Assembly: GCA_013202975.1 (NCBI GenBank)
Contig: JABMQY010000056.1
Coordinates: forward strand, 1-35,326
From: Candidatus Saganbacteria bacterium
Lineage (GTDB): Bacteria > Margulisbacteria > WOR-1 > XYC2-FULL-46-14
Length of the DNA stretch: 35,326 bases
Direction of reading: 5' to 3'
Part shown: positions 25,856 to 35,189 of the stretch, in pieces
Layout of the letters: each line of letters starts with the position of its first letter
Numbering within the stretch: the stretch's first letter is position 1
Translations under genes and position numbers: made by a program
The notes under the pieces: model-generated
What the model was told of the DNA's origin: nothing
What the model saw: only the letters and a program-made list of their open reading frames with translations
The model's database searches: none

Positions 25856-26517
25856 AAAACTAAACTCCGATCAACATTTGTTAATATTTTATACCCTCTA
25901 CGTGTCACAAGCACCATATCCTCAACCCTCATCCCGCCCCATTTTTTAAAATAAATCCCCGGCTCAATGGTTATAACCATGCCTGCCATTAACATATTAT
26001 CATTTTTTGAAGAGATTTTAGGGGGCTGGTGAGTTTTTTTGCCAATCCCGTGCCCGGATGAATGGACAAAATATTTTGCGTATTTATATTTTCTTAAAAC
26101 ATCACGACCGGCCTTGTCAACTTGCGAGCATTTAACCCCGGCCTTAATCTTTCTAATTGATGCCATTTGAGCCTTTTTTAAAATGTCATAGCGTTTTTTT
26201 TGAAGTCGGGTCGGCTTGCCCACTACATAAGTCCGGGTCATATCGGATCGATATCCCTTATACAATGCGCCAAAATCAAACATAACTAGATCGTTTTTAC
26301 TGATTTTTTTGTTTGAAGCAAACCCGTGAATTTTAGCGGATTTTTTACCAGAGGCCACAATTATCCGAAAGGATTCTTTTTTTGCCCCATGTTTTTTTAA
26401 CCGCTTGCGAATCTCTTTTGCAATTTCTTTTTCAGAAAGGCCCGGTCTTACAATTTCATTTAAAGAAGCAAAGACAGCCTCTGCAATGCGGATGGATTTA
26501 AGGTGGTCTTTATGCAT
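25852..26517 (-). CDS. M24 family metallopeptidase (Xaa-Pro aminopeptidase-like, catalytic domain only)
   Basis: This 221-residue pita-bread peptidase has all five metal ligands: D81 (MFDFGA), D92 (RSDMTRT), H156 (SSGHGIG), E185 (TIEPGIYF) and E199 (RVEDMVLV). H64 in IHGFASNK is the usual active-site histidine. It resembles proline-specific PepP/PepQ enzymes but lacks the N-terminal creatinase-type domain, so it is shorter than most. Methionine aminopeptidase is an alternative but the motif context fits less well. It overlaps aroQ by eight bases and ispD by four. Confidence 0.87.
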   Translation of the reverse strand: MHKDHLKSIRIAEAVFASLNEIVRPGLSEKEIAKEIRKRLKKHGAKKESFRIIVASGKKSAKIHGFASNKKISKNDLVMFDFGALYKGYRSDMTRTYVVGKPTRLQKKRYDILKKAQMASIRKIKAGVKCSQVDKAGRDVLRKYKYAKYFVHSSGHGIGKKTHQPPKISSKNDNMLMAGMVITIEPGIYFKKWGGMRVEDMVLVTRRGYKILTNVDRSLVL

Positions 26518-26953
26518 TAATAAGTTTTGAGACCGCTTCTAATCCTAAAATATAACTATTTAGACCAAAACCCGAAATCTGGCCGGTCGCAACAGGAGCA
26601 ATAACAGATTTGTGTCTAAATTCTTCTCTTGCATAAATATTTGAGAGATGAACCTCAACCGTAGGTAAATTTGCACCAGCAACAGCATCTCTGACAGCAA
26701 CAGAATAATGTGTATATGCAGCAGGATTAATCAGAATTGCAGAAAAGCAATTCTCCTTTGCGGCACCAACTTCCTTACATATTTCTCCCTCGCCAGATAG
26801 CTGCAATGCCTTAACTTCTATCTTTAGCTCTTGTGCCTTTTGTTCCAAAGCTTTGTTGATGTCATCTAAAGTAGTCTTGCCATAAACATCAATTTCTCTT
26901 TTTCCAAGCTGATCAAGATTTGGGCCATGAATTACTAATATTTTTTTTATCAT
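26510..26953 (-). CDS. aroQ: 3-dehydroquinate dehydratase, type II
   Basis: This 147-residue shikimate-pathway enzyme has [20 protein letters not shown] with catalytic Y24, [16 protein letters not shown] with the substrate-binding asparagine, and [18 protein letters not shown] with the catalytic histidine. [12 protein letters not shown] closes the signature. It heads the operon aroQ-peptidase-ispD-trpE-rodA-DUF3006. No Shine-Dalgarno is present; TGC-TAGAAT lies six bases before the ATG, so the mRNA is probably leaderless. Confidence 0.96.
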   Translation of the reverse strand: MIKKILVIHGPNLDQLGKREIDVYGKTTLDDINKALEQKAQELKIEVKALQLSGEGEICKEVGAAKENCFSAILINPAAYTHYSVAVRDAVAGANLPTVEVHLSNIYAREEFRHKSVIAPVATGQISGFGLNSYILGLEAVSKLINA

Positions 26954-26961
26954 GGTATAAT
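26953..26961 (+). promoter_or_regulatory. Extended -10 promoter of the glycosyltransferase gene (leaderless)
   Basis: TGG-TATAAT ends eight bases before the ATG at 26970. The -35 is moderate (TTACTA, 18-bp spacing). It overlaps the divergent aroQ promoter: the two -10 boxes share bases 26960-26961. Confidence 0.6.
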
Positions 26962-26988
26962 TCTAGCAAATGCCACTCGACTTATCAA
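26960..26988 (-). promoter_or_regulatory. Promoter of the aroQ operon (leaderless)
   Basis: On the minus strand TTGATA (26988-26983) and TAGAAT (26965-26960) are exactly 17 bases apart, with TGC before the -10. The ATG is six bases downstream. The -35 box lies inside the first codons of the divergent glycosyltransferase gene. Confidence 0.65.
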
Positions 26989-27821
26989 TTATAATTGTAA
27001 ATACTAACAACAAAAAGCTGCTTGATCAATGTTTGGCCTCTATTTATAAAAATACCCGCAAAATCAGTTTTGAAATAATGGTTACGGATAACAACTCAAG
27101 CGACGGATCACAACAAATGGTGAAAAGCCAATACCCACAAGTTAGATTAATTGAAAACAAAGAAAATGCCGGTTTTATAAAAGCATCAAACCAGGGATTA
27201 AAAATTGCCCGGGGCCGCTATCAAATGCTCTTAAATGACGACACTATTACTCAAAATTCTTCCTTTGATAAAATGGTTGCTTTCATGGATAAAAACACAA
27301 AAATCGGGGCCTGCGGACCAAAACTTTTAAACACTGACGGAACAATTCAAAAACAAGGCGGAGTGTTTGGCAAAAAGTTCTACTTATCCAAGAAACCGGT
27401 ACCGGTAGACTTTGTTATTGGAGCCTGCCTGATGGTTCGCAGGGAAGTAATAGAAAAAGTCGGAATGATGGACGAAAACTTGTTCTTCTATAATGACGAT
27501 TTGGATTGGTGCATGAGTATCCGCAAGGCAGGATGGAAAATTTATTTTTTTCCTGAAGCAAAGATAATACATTATGGAGGGTATAGCAGTAAAAGAGTTT
27601 TTAACCGGAGGTTATTTGTTGAGGGATTCAAAGGCGGCCTCTATTTTTGCAAAAAGCATTACGGTGTATTAGCCTGGATCATTTATCGCTTACTTTTAAC
27701 TTTCGGAATGATCATCGCCATACCGCTCCTAATCTTTTCTTTTCCGGTCAAAAGAGAAAAATTTCTCGACCGCCTGCTGGCTTATCTGGACATTTTAAGA
27801 ATTTCGCTATTACAAAAATAG
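26970..27821 (+). CDS. Family 2 glycosyltransferase
   Basis: This 283-residue GT-A enzyme begins LDLSIIIVNTNNKKLLDQCL and has VTDNNSSDGS (38-47), LNDDTI (the metal-binding DxD-like site, about 92-97) and FYNDDLDWCMSIRKAGWKIY. These are typical of rhamnosyl- and related transferases of cell-surface polysaccharide. A hydrophobic segment near the C-terminus (about 233-256) could anchor it to the membrane. Donor and acceptor sugars are unknown. It stands alone, divergent from aroQ, with an RSH-like gene 39 bases downstream. Confidence 0.9.
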   Translation: MPLDLSIIIVNTNNKKLLDQCLASIYKNTRKISFEIMVTDNNSSDGSQQMVKSQYPQVRLIENKENAGFIKASNQGLKIARGRYQMLLNDDTITQNSSFDKMVAFMDKNTKIGACGPKLLNTDGTIQKQGGVFGKKFYLSKKPVPVDFVIGACLMVRREVIEKVGMMDENLFFYNDDLDWCMSIRKAGWKIYFFPEAKIIHYGGYSSKRVFNRRLFVEGFKGGLYFCKKHYGVLAWIIYRLLLTFGMIIAIPLLIFSFPVKREKFLDRLLAYLDILRISLLQK

Positions 27822-27860
27822 CCTGAAATTATTAATTATCCTGATCGAAAACAACTTAAC

Positions 27861-29882
27861 ATGTTAAGCATTAACGGTATTAGACCAATCGGCCTTGGAA
27901 AGAAATTCTTATCAAGCAAAATAACTAGTGGAGGAACTACTCCTTCTAGTCCCACCGGCTCATCCCCCGGTGTTTTTAGCCCAAGCACTCTTCCTCCTAC
28001 CGGATATATAGCATACGGAAAATCCGGAGAAGCAACTGTTTTGACAGAAGAAAAATTCCATAGAATGTTAAGAGAAGGAGAAATTGCTATTGCATCCAGA
28101 TTTTCAACCGACAGCGACTTTATTGTTTTAAAAGAAGCATTTGATGAGTATGCCCGGGCAATTTACGAATACGAAAGAATTATGGCAACAAAAAGAATTG
28201 GAGGTTCTGCTTTCTCCAGGAATCTTTTTTTTGATTTGGAGAGCGAAATTTTAAAGGGTTCAAGCCCTCCCAACATGCGCCACCTCTCCTTTATGCTAAA
28301 AGAGACCGCTGAGATGGGCTGTGATTATATTACTGCAATGGCTATTTTAATCCATAATTTCCCGGACAAGAAAATAAAACAAATATTTTCAGAAATCAAG
28401 GGGGGAAGCAGAAGAAAAAGAAAAACCTTATCATCTGTCATAGAAGCCAAAGAATTATTTGACCGCTTAAACAGCTTATACTACCAACCCTCCCCCAAAA
28501 GACCCCCCGACGAAATAAGGACCTGTCTGCGTGCAATGGTAAAATTGTCAAAAGGAAAATCAAAAGCACTTACAATATTTTTTGCACACAAACTCTCTTC
28601 TATCAAAATGCAAACCAGTGATGCCAATGATATTACTTTTCGAACCGTAGGAGAAATGTGTGCTCCGCTGGCAGAATGGTTTAGTAAAAGATCTATGGCA
28701 ACAAAACTAAGAAATGAGGCCTACCGCCTGCATGATCCAATTAATTATTCAAGACTTGAGCATGAAATTGAAGAAGCCATGGATATGAGCCGCAGAGAAG
28801 CAGAGCTATTTTTGTCACGGATTCAACAAAATATATCGTCTGAACTTGCGACTAAACCATTTGGATTATTGGTTGCGCGAACCAGAGTAAAGACTCCCTG
28901 GGGGGCAGCAGCAAAAATAGAATACAAACCAGAAGATTATCCGGACATCGACCTGATGCAGGACCTGCTGGCGGGATTGTTTATTACAAAAAAAACCGCC
29001 TCGCTCCAGGAGCTATTAGAAACAATCCCAAAAGCATTAGGAGACAATTTTTCTGCCTTTAGTTTTAAGGACAAACAGGTAGAAACCAAAAGATATAAAA
29101 TTGATGGAGAGGTCATTTTGGTTCACCATGTTGGAGTTATTCTAAAGGGTGGAAATTCACTCGAGCTGCAATTTATGGACCAGGATGCCTATCGCATAAT
29201 TGAGAGGGGGCACCGTGCACACTGGGCCTATAAGCTTGAATTATTGACCGGACAAAAATTTGACCGGGAATTTCTTGAAGCATGTTCAAAAAAGATGAAT
29301 GGGAACTTTGAACATGACCTAAAGGTTGTCTATGCTGCCCTCTCGCCTTGGACTTACGTCTTCTGGAAAGGAAAAACAAGAATACGTCCAAAGCAATTAC
29401 CGGCCGGATCTCTCCCCTTTGATCTGGCAGCTAGCATTGCAAACAGGGGAAATATTTATCTATACGGCGGGCTAAAAATTAGAAAAATATGGGAGAAAAA
29501 TAAACAGACCAGAAAAGGAGGAGAAAATTATGTTTTACAGGACGGCGATATATGCCATGTCCTCCTTGACCGGTCAGAGGATTACCTAGTCGGTCTGGCT
29601 GAGAAAAACAAAAGGACACTGGTTACAACAAAAAGGGCCAAACTTTACCTTCAATATTATACCAGGGATTTATTCGACTTTGCTTCGTCCGAAGGGAAAA
29701 AGATAATATTCGACTTATTACACATAAGACGGCAAATGAGCCGCCATTCCCACAAAAAGCTTAGCATCGTAAAGGATAGTCTTGGCTTGGCTAACCTGCA
29801 AGAGTTATTTGCCTATATATTCCTTAATAAGGCAGAAAAGTTACTGGCATCCGAGCTTGCAGAAAGATTAGGTAAGGACTAA
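27861..29882 (+). CDS. Degenerate RelA/SpoT-like protein
   Basis: This 673-residue protein follows the RelA/SpoT order after a Ser/Thr/Pro-rich N-terminal tail (1-50). An HD-like region (about 139-250) reads MRHLSFMLKETAEMGCDYIT then AMAILIHNFPDK; the normal HD pair is H165-N166, and the later ADRLHN motif is AHKLSS (242-247), so both aspartates are lost. TVGEMCAPLAEWFSKRS (262-278) matches the linker that normally reads ETLEIYAPLAHRLGI. The synthetase-like region (335-456) keeps DLLAGLFI (D368) and LELQF (E435), but the DLLAxR arginine and the FKDYIANPKPNGYQSLH loop are gone. HRAHWAYKLE (451-460) matches the usual AAHWAYKE. A TGS domain spans about 498-570 and a short tail follows. No Shine-Dalgarno is visible. 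Probably a non-catalytic relative that binds nucleotide or ribosome; inference only. Confidence 0.75.
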   Translation: MLSINGIRPIGLGKKFLSSKITSGGTTPSSPTGSSPGVFSPSTLPPTGYIAYGKSGEATVLTEEKFHRMLREGEIAIASRFSTDSDFIVLKEAFDEYARAIYEYERIMATKRIGGSAFSRNLFFDLESEILKGSSPPNMRHLSFMLKETAEMGCDYITAMAILIHNFPDKKIKQIFSEIKGGSRRKRKTLSSVIEAKELFDRLNSLYYQPSPKRPPDEIRTCLRAMVKLSKGKSKALTIFFAHKLSSIKMQTSDANDITFRTVGEMCAPLAEWFSKRSMATKLRNEAYRLHDPINYSRLEHEIEEAMDMSRREAELFLSRIQQNISSELATKPFGLLVARTRVKTPWGAAAKIEYKPEDYPDIDLMQDLLAGLFITKKTASLQELLETIPKALGDNFSAFSFKDKQVETKRYKIDGEVILVHHVGVILKGGNSLELQFMDQDAYRIIERGHRAHWAYKLELLTGQKFDREFLEACSKKMNGNFEHDLKVVYAALSPWTYVFWKGKTRIRPKQLPAGSLPFDLAASIANRGNIYLYGGLKIRKIWEKNKQTRKGGENYVLQDGDICHVLLDRSEDYLVGLAEKNKRTLVTTKRAKLYLQYYTRDLFDFASSEGKKIIFDLLHIRRQMSRHSHKKLSIVKDSLGLANLQELFAYIFLNKAEKLLASELAERLGKD

Positions 29883-29886
29883 AATC

Positions 29887-29915
29887 TTGCCTCAATTTTT
29901 CGTATTTGATATAAT
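29887..29915 (+). promoter_or_regulatory. Sigma70-type extended -10 promoter of htrA
   Basis: TTGCCT (29887-29892) and TATAAT (29910-29915) are 17 bases apart, with TGA before the -10. The start codon at 29956 follows an AAAGGAG Shine-Dalgarno, so this transcript has a normal leader of about 35 bases. Confidence 0.8.
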
Positions 29916-29955
29916 AGCATTCAATTCGTAAATGTTTCTAAAAGGAGATTGCTTT

Positions 29956-31047
29956 ATGGATTTTAGAAAAAATAAATTATTCTTATTAATTCCCCTTATC
30001 ACGGTCGGGATTGTTCTTCTTACATCCTCACAGGGATTGGGAAACAAAAATACAAACACAAAATCGCTTCCAGGAGCTAACGGCTATAACGCAATTGCCG
30101 ATATAGTAGAAAAAGTAGGGCCGGCGGTTGTAAATATCGACGTAGAAAAACAGTTAAAAACCAGGGTCTTTAATCCTTTTGGAAGAATGGATCGCGATTT
30201 TTTTGGAAGTGACTTTTTTGAAGACCGGGTAATGCCGCAAAAAGGCGCCGGATCAGGATTTATTTTTGATAAAAAAGGGCATATCATGACCAACGAACAT
30301 GTAATAAGAAACGCGGATAAGATCAAGGTCACCTTAAAAGATGGAAGAAAATATGATGCAAAAGTAATTGGAAAAGACGCCACCCTGGATCTTGCTATTA
30401 TTGAAATAAAAGCAGAAGACCTCCCAATGATCCCTCTGGGGGATTCCTCAAAGATCCGTCCGGGAGAATGGGTAATCGCAATAGGAAATCCATATGCTTT
30501 TTCTAACACTGTAACCGCAGGAATAATCAGCGCAACCGGACGGGAGTTATCCGACATAGGGAAAAAAGATCTGATCCAAACCGATGCCGCCATTAATCCG
30601 GGAAATTCCGGAGGACCCCTAATCAACCTTAATGGAGAGGTTATAGGAATCAATGTCGCAATTGTAGCCCAGGCACAGAGTATTGGCTTTGCAATTCCGG
30701 TTAACGAAGCGAAAAATGTACAAAAAGAATTGATAACTAAAGGGAGGATAATCCGCCCCTGGCTTGGAGTATACCTTCGCGATATGGATGAAAAACTTGC
30801 AAATTATCTTGAAATCCCCTTAACGGACGGAGTAGTCGTGGTTGAGGTGGTAAAAGAGAGCCCTGCAAAAAAGATGAGACTGAAACATTATGACATAATA
30901 AAAAAAGTAAACGGAAAAATAGTCACAAAGAGCCAGGAATTAATTGACTTGGTAGCAAAGATGCACCCGGGAAATAAAATTAAGTTATATGTATATCGCA
31001 ACGGGAAGAACATAAATCTTTCGGGAAAAATCGGCGAAAAGCCGTAG
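29956..31047 (+). CDS. HtrA/DegP-family serine protease with one PDZ domain
   Basis: This 363-residue trypsin-like protease is anchored or exported by an N-terminal hydrophobic segment (8-24). The catalytic triad is H115 (TNEHVI), D145 (ATLDLAII) and S218 (NPGNSGGPL). One PDZ domain follows (about 265-355), as in DegS and Bacillus HtrA, and unlike DegP, which has two. It should degrade damaged envelope proteins. I start it at 29956 (MDFRKNKLF), after AAAGGAG; an ATG eight codons earlier has no such site. It is followed eight bases later by the GuaB-like gene. Confidence 0.94.
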   Translation: MDFRKNKLFLLIPLITVGIVLLTSSQGLGNKNTNTKSLPGANGYNAIADIVEKVGPAVVNIDVEKQLKTRVFNPFGRMDRDFFGSDFFEDRVMPQKGAGSGFIFDKKGHIMTNEHVIRNADKIKVTLKDGRKYDAKVIGKDATLDLAIIEIKAEDLPMIPLGDSSKIRPGEWVIAIGNPYAFSNTVTAGIISATGRELSDIGKKDLIQTDAAINPGNSGGPLINLNGEVIGINVAIVAQAQSIGFAIPVNEAKNVQKELITKGRIIRPWLGVYLRDMDEKLANYLEIPLTDGVVVVEVVKESPAKKMRLKHYDIIKKVNGKIVTKSQELIDLVAKMHPGNKIKLYVYRNGKNINLSGKIGEKP

Positions 31048-31055
31048 GAGGAAAA

Positions 31056-32216
31056 ATGGAAAGTAAATTAGGCGGAAACAAATCTACTCGCCGCGTATAC
31101 GGATTTGATGAGATTGCGCTGGTCCCCTCGATTGTAACCGTTAATCCGGACGATGCCGACACCTCATTTGAGATGGGAGGGAAAAAATTTAAAATTCCCA
31201 TTATCGCATCTGCAATGGATTCGGTTATTGACCCGGCAACTGCAGCATTGATGACAAAAAATGGTGGATTAGGAGTATTAAATTTAGAGGGTGTTCAAAC
31301 CCGTTATGAGAATGCAAACAAGATTCTGGAGCAGATCGCAGAGGTTTCAAAAGAAGGATATGTTGAATTGATGCAAAAACTCTATGAAGAACCGATTAAA
31401 AAAGAGTTGATTACTCGGAGAATTAAAGAGATTAAGGATCTAGGGGGAGTTGCGGCAGTTTCTGCTACCCCCCAACAGGCCAAGGAGTTCGGAATAATTG
31501 CAAAAGATGCCGGTGCAGACATTTTTGTAATCCAATCTACAGTTATATCTACAAAACACAAATCCACTACCTCAAAAGCTTTGGATATCAAAGAATTCTG
31601 CAATAAAATCAAAATTCCGGTCCTGGTCGGCAATTGCGTAACATATAAAGTCGCTTTAACATTGATGGGAACCGGAGTCGCCGGAGTTTTGGTAGGAATC
31701 GGACCGGGTGCTGCCTGCACCTCCCGTGGAGTTTTGGGAATTGGAATTCCAATGGCTACTGCAATTGCAGATTGTGCCTCAGCACGCGATTCTTTTTATA
31801 AAGAAAATGGGGTTTATATTCCGATCATTGCTGATGGCGGAATGGTTGTGTCCGGTGATATTTGTAAGGCTTTAGCTTGCGGAGCTGATGCTGTAATGAT
31901 TGGCTCACCGATTGCAAGATCAAAAGAGGCCCCGGGAAATGGTTTTCACTGGGGAATGGCAACCCCAAATGCTACCCTTCCTCGCGGCTCAAGAGTTGCC
32001 GTTGGAACAGTAGGTTCTTTAAAAGAGATTCTTCATGGACCAGCCAAGTTTGATACCGGATCAATGAACCTGGTTGGAGCGATAAGAACTTCTATGGGCA
32101 CCCTTGGTGCCGCAAATATAAAAGAGATGCAGAATGTTGATGTGGTGATTGCACCTTCCAATGCTACAGAGGGAAAAGTCTATCAAAAAGCACAGCAGCT
32201 TGGCATGTACAAATAA
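31056..32216 (+). CDS. IMP dehydrogenase family protein, GuaB3-like (no CBS domains)
   Basis: This 386-residue TIM-barrel protein has IIASAMDSVIDPATAALMTKN (49-69), IGPGAACTSRGVLGIG with the catalytic-loop cysteine C221, ADGGMVVSGDICKALACGAD and MGTLGAANIKEMQ. There is no CBS pair. The length and the sequence GIPMATAIADCASARD are those of the GuaB3 subgroup known from Actinobacteria and Cyanobacteria. With guaA directly after, it most likely converts IMP to XMP; GMP reductase activity is the alternative. AGGAGG precedes the ATG, eight bases after htrA. Confidence 0.88.
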   Translation: MESKLGGNKSTRRVYGFDEIALVPSIVTVNPDDADTSFEMGGKKFKIPIIASAMDSVIDPATAALMTKNGGLGVLNLEGVQTRYENANKILEQIAEVSKEGYVELMQKLYEEPIKKELITRRIKEIKDLGGVAAVSATPQQAKEFGIIAKDAGADIFVIQSTVISTKHKSTTSKALDIKEFCNKIKIPVLVGNCVTYKVALTLMGTGVAGVLVGIGPGAACTSRGVLGIGIPMATAIADCASARDSFYKENGVYIPIIADGGMVVSGDICKALACGADAVMIGSPIARSKEAPGNGFHWGMATPNATLPRGSRVAVGTVGSLKEILHGPAKFDTGSMNLVGAIRTSMGTLGAANIKEMQNVDVVIAPSNATEGKVYQKAQQLGMYK

Positions 32217-32229
32217 CCTGTGTTATACT
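32200..32229 (+). promoter_or_regulatory. Extended -10 promoter of guaA (leaderless)
   Basis: TTGGCA (32200-32205) and TATACT (32224-32229) are 18 bases apart, with TGT before the -10. The guaA ATG is only five bases on, with no Shine-Dalgarno. The -35 box is inside the end of the GuaB-like gene. Confidence 0.6.
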
Positions 32230-32234
32230 AATGT

Positions 32235-33782
32235 ATGGCTGAGCATGATTTACTTGTAATTCTCGATTTCGGTGCCCAATACTCTATGTTGATTGCCCGC
32301 CGAGTGCGGGAAGCTAATGTTTACTGTGAAATTCTTCCCTACAATACTCCCGCAGAAACTCTAAAAAGTAGAAATGTTAAAGGTATAATCCTCTCTGGCG
32401 GTCCTAATTCTGTTTATGATAAAGATGCACCCCACCCTGATCCATCAATCTGGCAACTTGGCATTCCAATCCTCGGAATATGCTACGGAATGCAAATAAT
32501 TGCAAAAGAGCTAAAGGGTGATGTAAAAAAAGGCCATAAGCATGAATATGGCAAAGCAGAACTAGAAATAGATGATCCGGAAAATATCTTTGCTGGAATT
32601 CCCAAAAAAATAAAGTGCTGGATGAGCCACGGAGATTCTGTTTCAAAACTCCCTCAGGGATTTAAAATTATCGGACATACAGAAAATACTCCAGCTGCTG
32701 CAATCGGATCGGAAGACCAAAAGATCTATGGGGTCCAATTTCATCCAGAAGTTGTCCATACCCCTCAGGGTTCTGAAATCATCAAAAACTTCTTATACAT
32801 TGTTTGCGGAATAAAACCGACCTGGACAACAGAACACTACATAGAAACAGCCTGCAGAGAATTGAAGGCCAAAATAGGAAAAGAAAAAATACTTTGCGCA
32901 CTTTCGGGCGGAGTTGATTCTACCACTGTTGCTGCATTAGTCCATAAAGCCCTTGGAAATCAACTGACCTGCATGTTTATTGACCAGGGATTTATGAGAA
33001 AGGATGAAGCCAAAAAGATAAAAGAGCTCTGCTCAAGACATTTTAAGATTCACATTGTTTATATTGATGCATCAGAAAGGTTTTTTGGAAAACTTAAAGG
33101 GATAGTTGATCCGGAGCAAAAACGAAAGATAATTGGAACTGAATTTATCCGGGTATTTGAAGAAGAGGCAATAAAACTAGGAGAAATCCCCTATCTTGCA
33201 CAGGGAACTCTATATCCGGATGTTATTGAATCTGCAGTTCCGTCAAAAGTAACCACTGCGCATACGATTAAGACTCATCACAACGTCGGAGGTCTTCCCA
33301 AAGATATTAAATTTAAACTGATTGAGCCATTACGCAAACTCTTTAAAGACGAAGTTCGAGCCCTGGGAAAAGATTTAGGGGTTCCGGATGACATTATAAT
33401 GCGGCAGCCATTTCCAGGTCCCGGGCTTGCCATTCGGATAATTGGAGAGGTCACTCCCGAACGGGTAAAAATCCTACAAGAGGTGGATGATATTATCGGG
33501 TCAGAAATAAAGAGAGCCGGATTTTACAAAAAACTATGGCAGTCATTTGGAGTATTGCTTCCAATAAGAACCGTTGGAGTTATGGGCGATAAACGCACTT
33601 ATTTAAATACGATTGCTGTTCGGGCCGTAACATCAGTTGATGCCATGACTGCAGACTGGGCCCGGCTGCCGTATGATCTTCTTGAAACTATTTCAAATAG
33701 AATTGTAAATGAATGCCCTGAGGTTAACAGAGTAGTTTACGATATCTCTTCTAAGCCGCCATCTACTATCGAGTGGGAATAG
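32235..33782 (+). CDS. guaA: GMP synthase (glutamine-hydrolysing)
   Basis: This 515-residue enzyme converts XMP to GMP. The glutamine amidotransferase domain has C83 (GICYGMQ), H170 and E172 (VQFHPEV). The ATP-pyrophosphatase domain has the P-loop SGGVDS (224-229), and the C-terminal dimerisation domain contains [18 protein letters not shown] and ends [13 protein letters not shown], the usual GuaA terminus. It has its own apparent leaderless promoter 19 bases after the GuaB-like gene. Its last 17 bases overlap the convergent mltG gene. Confidence 0.98.
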   Translation: MAEHDLLVILDFGAQYSMLIARRVREANVYCEILPYNTPAETLKSRNVKGIILSGGPNSVYDKDAPHPDPSIWQLGIPILGICYGMQIIAKELKGDVKKGHKHEYGKAELEIDDPENIFAGIPKKIKCWMSHGDSVSKLPQGFKIIGHTENTPAAAIGSEDQKIYGVQFHPEVVHTPQGSEIIKNFLYIVCGIKPTWTTEHYIETACRELKAKIGKEKILCALSGGVDSTTVAALVHKALGNQLTCMFIDQGFMRKDEAKKIKELCSRHFKIHIVYIDASERFFGKLKGIVDPEQKRKIIGTEFIRVFEEEAIKLGEIPYLAQGTLYPDVIESAVPSKVTTAHTIKTHHNVGGLPKDIKFKLIEPLRKLFKDEVRALGKDLGVPDDIIMRQPFPGPGLAIRIIGEVTPERVKILQEVDDIIGSEIKRAGFYKKLWQSFGVLLPIRTVGVMGDKRTYLNTIAVRAVTSVDAMTADWARLPYDLLETISNRIVNECPEVNRVVYDISSKPPSTIEWE

Positions 33783-34776
33783 CTCTCCTGGCCCTATTGT
33801 GCTCTTTCAAAGTCTTTGAAAATACATGGCTTCCATCTTTTTTGGCCACAAAAAAGAGGTAATTGGTCTTTGCCGGATAAATAGCCGCTTTAATTGACTC
33901 CATTCCGGGATTACAAATCGGACCGGGAGGAAGCCCGCGATTGCGGTAAGTATTATAGGGAGATTTTACATTAAGCTGCCACTTATAAACCTTTTTGGTC
34001 GGATCATTTAAGGCATATTTTATAGTCGGACAGGCATCTAAGGCCATCTTAATATCCAAACGATTGTGATAAACTGACGAAATAATTGCCCTCTCCCCAG
34101 CTTTTTGGGCCTCCTTCTCAATTATTGATGCAAGGGTTAATATCTGATGAAGATTATATTTTGTTGCGGTTGCATTTTCTATCCAATATGGAATTACTAC
34201 TTCACTAAAACGCTTTAACATTATTTTTGCCAGTGCCTCGGGCTTTAAACGATTTTCAAAAATATAGGTATCGGGAAAAAGATACCCCTCCAGAGAATTG
34301 ATTTTTATTTTATTGAGAAAATGGTATTCAGATACTAATTTATCGTTTATCGGGGTTTTATATAATTTTTGGAATTTGTCAAAATAATGATATTCTTTTT
34401 TCTCCAAAATCTTTCCCATTTTATAGATAGAAGTCCCTTCCGGAAAAGTCGCTTTGATTAGGCCGGCAGGAAGAACCTTGCCATTTTTAAGTTTTCTTAT
34501 GATTGAGATATTGGTCATCTTTGGTGATAAAAGATAACTTCCAGCCTGAAGCTTATCCTGCTGGCCCAACAAACGAAGTGAGAGGCTGAAAAAGTGCCGA
34601 TTCTTTATGATTTTCGAATCATAGAGAATTTCAGTGATCTGTTTTGCATTATAGCCTTTGGGGATTGTAATGGTTTTCTTTTTTCCCTCTCCCCCGGTTT
34701 GAGTCAAAATAGAAACAAGCGAGAGGGCCAGCAGAATGAATATTACCACTATCGTATAGACAAGCTTTTTCTTCAT
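33766..34776 (-). CDS. mltG: Endolytic murein transglycosylase MltG (YceG-like)
   Basis: This 336-residue protein has one N-terminal membrane helix (6-24), a LysM-like region and the YceG catalytic domain. Signatures are [12 protein letters not shown] (162-173), [17 protein letters not shown] with the expected catalytic glutamate E220, [11 protein letters not shown] and [17 protein letters not shown]. It cleaves nascent glycan strands and so may set their length. Its ATG overlaps ruvX in an operon with alaS, a frequent arrangement. The 3' end overlaps guaA on the other strand by 17 bases. Confidence 0.95.
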   Translation of the reverse strand: MKKKLVYTIVVIFILLALSLVSILTQTGGEGKKKTITIPKGYNAKQITEILYDSKIIKNRHFFSLSLRLLGQQDKLQAGSYLLSPKMTNISIIRKLKNGKVLPAGLIKATFPEGTSIYKMGKILEKKEYHYFDKFQKLYKTPINDKLVSEYHFLNKIKINSLEGYLFPDTYIFENRLKPEALAKIMLKRFSEVVIPYWIENATATKYNLHQILTLASIIEKEAQKAGERAIISSVYHNRLDIKMALDACPTIKYALNDPTKKVYKWQLNVKSPYNTYRNRGLPPGPICNPGMESIKAAIYPAKTNYLFFVAKKDGSHVFSKTLKEHNRARRAIPTR

Positions 34777-35189
34777 TTTCTTCGTTCCATATAACTGCGT
34801 AAAATAATCGTCGCGGCCACCTTATCAATAACCTTTCTCTGCTTCCTTGTATTCATCCCTGCATCCTGCAGCAGCCTTGAAGCAGAAACAGTTGTTAAAC
34901 GCTCATCCCAGGTGATAATTGGAATAGTAAGCTTTTCTTTTAAAAAATCTATAAACTCAATGGTCTTTTTTGCAGCAGGACCAATTTCACCCTTCATAGT
35001 CTTTGGAAGCCCAATTACAATCTCTGAAACCTGATCATATTGATCAATTATTTTTTTAAGCCCAGCTAAATCTTTCTCAAAATTAGCTTGTTTTGAAAGC
35101 ACTGTAACCGGCTGAGCAGTAAGACCAAGGGGATCAGAAACAGCAACCCCTATTCTTTTCTCCCCATAGTCTAAACAGAGAATTCTCAT
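34773..35189 (-). CDS. ruvX: RuvX/YqgF-type RNase H-fold nuclease
   Basis: This 138-residue protein has [19 protein letters not shown] with metal-binding D7, [16 protein letters not shown] and [11 protein letters not shown] (93-103), the standard YqgF motifs. A C-terminal acidic residue (D122) completes the usual site. Family members act as a Holliday-junction resolvase or in 16S rRNA 5' end maturation. It overlaps alaS upstream and mltG downstream by four bases each. Confidence 0.95.
   Translation of the reverse strand: MRILCLDYGEKRIGVAVSDPLGLTAQPVTVLSKQANFEKDLAGLKKIIDQYDQVSEIVIGLPKTMKGEIGPAAKKTIEFIDFLKEKLTIPIITWDERLTTVSASRLLQDAGMNTRKQRKVIDKVAATIILRSYMERRK

Noticed and set aside
30084-30653. 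Long open frame of about 189 codons on the minus strand opposite htrA.
   Set aside because: It is a mirror of the htrA coding frame, which has a full catalytic triad; the antisense frame has no Shine-Dalgarno and no family resemblance.
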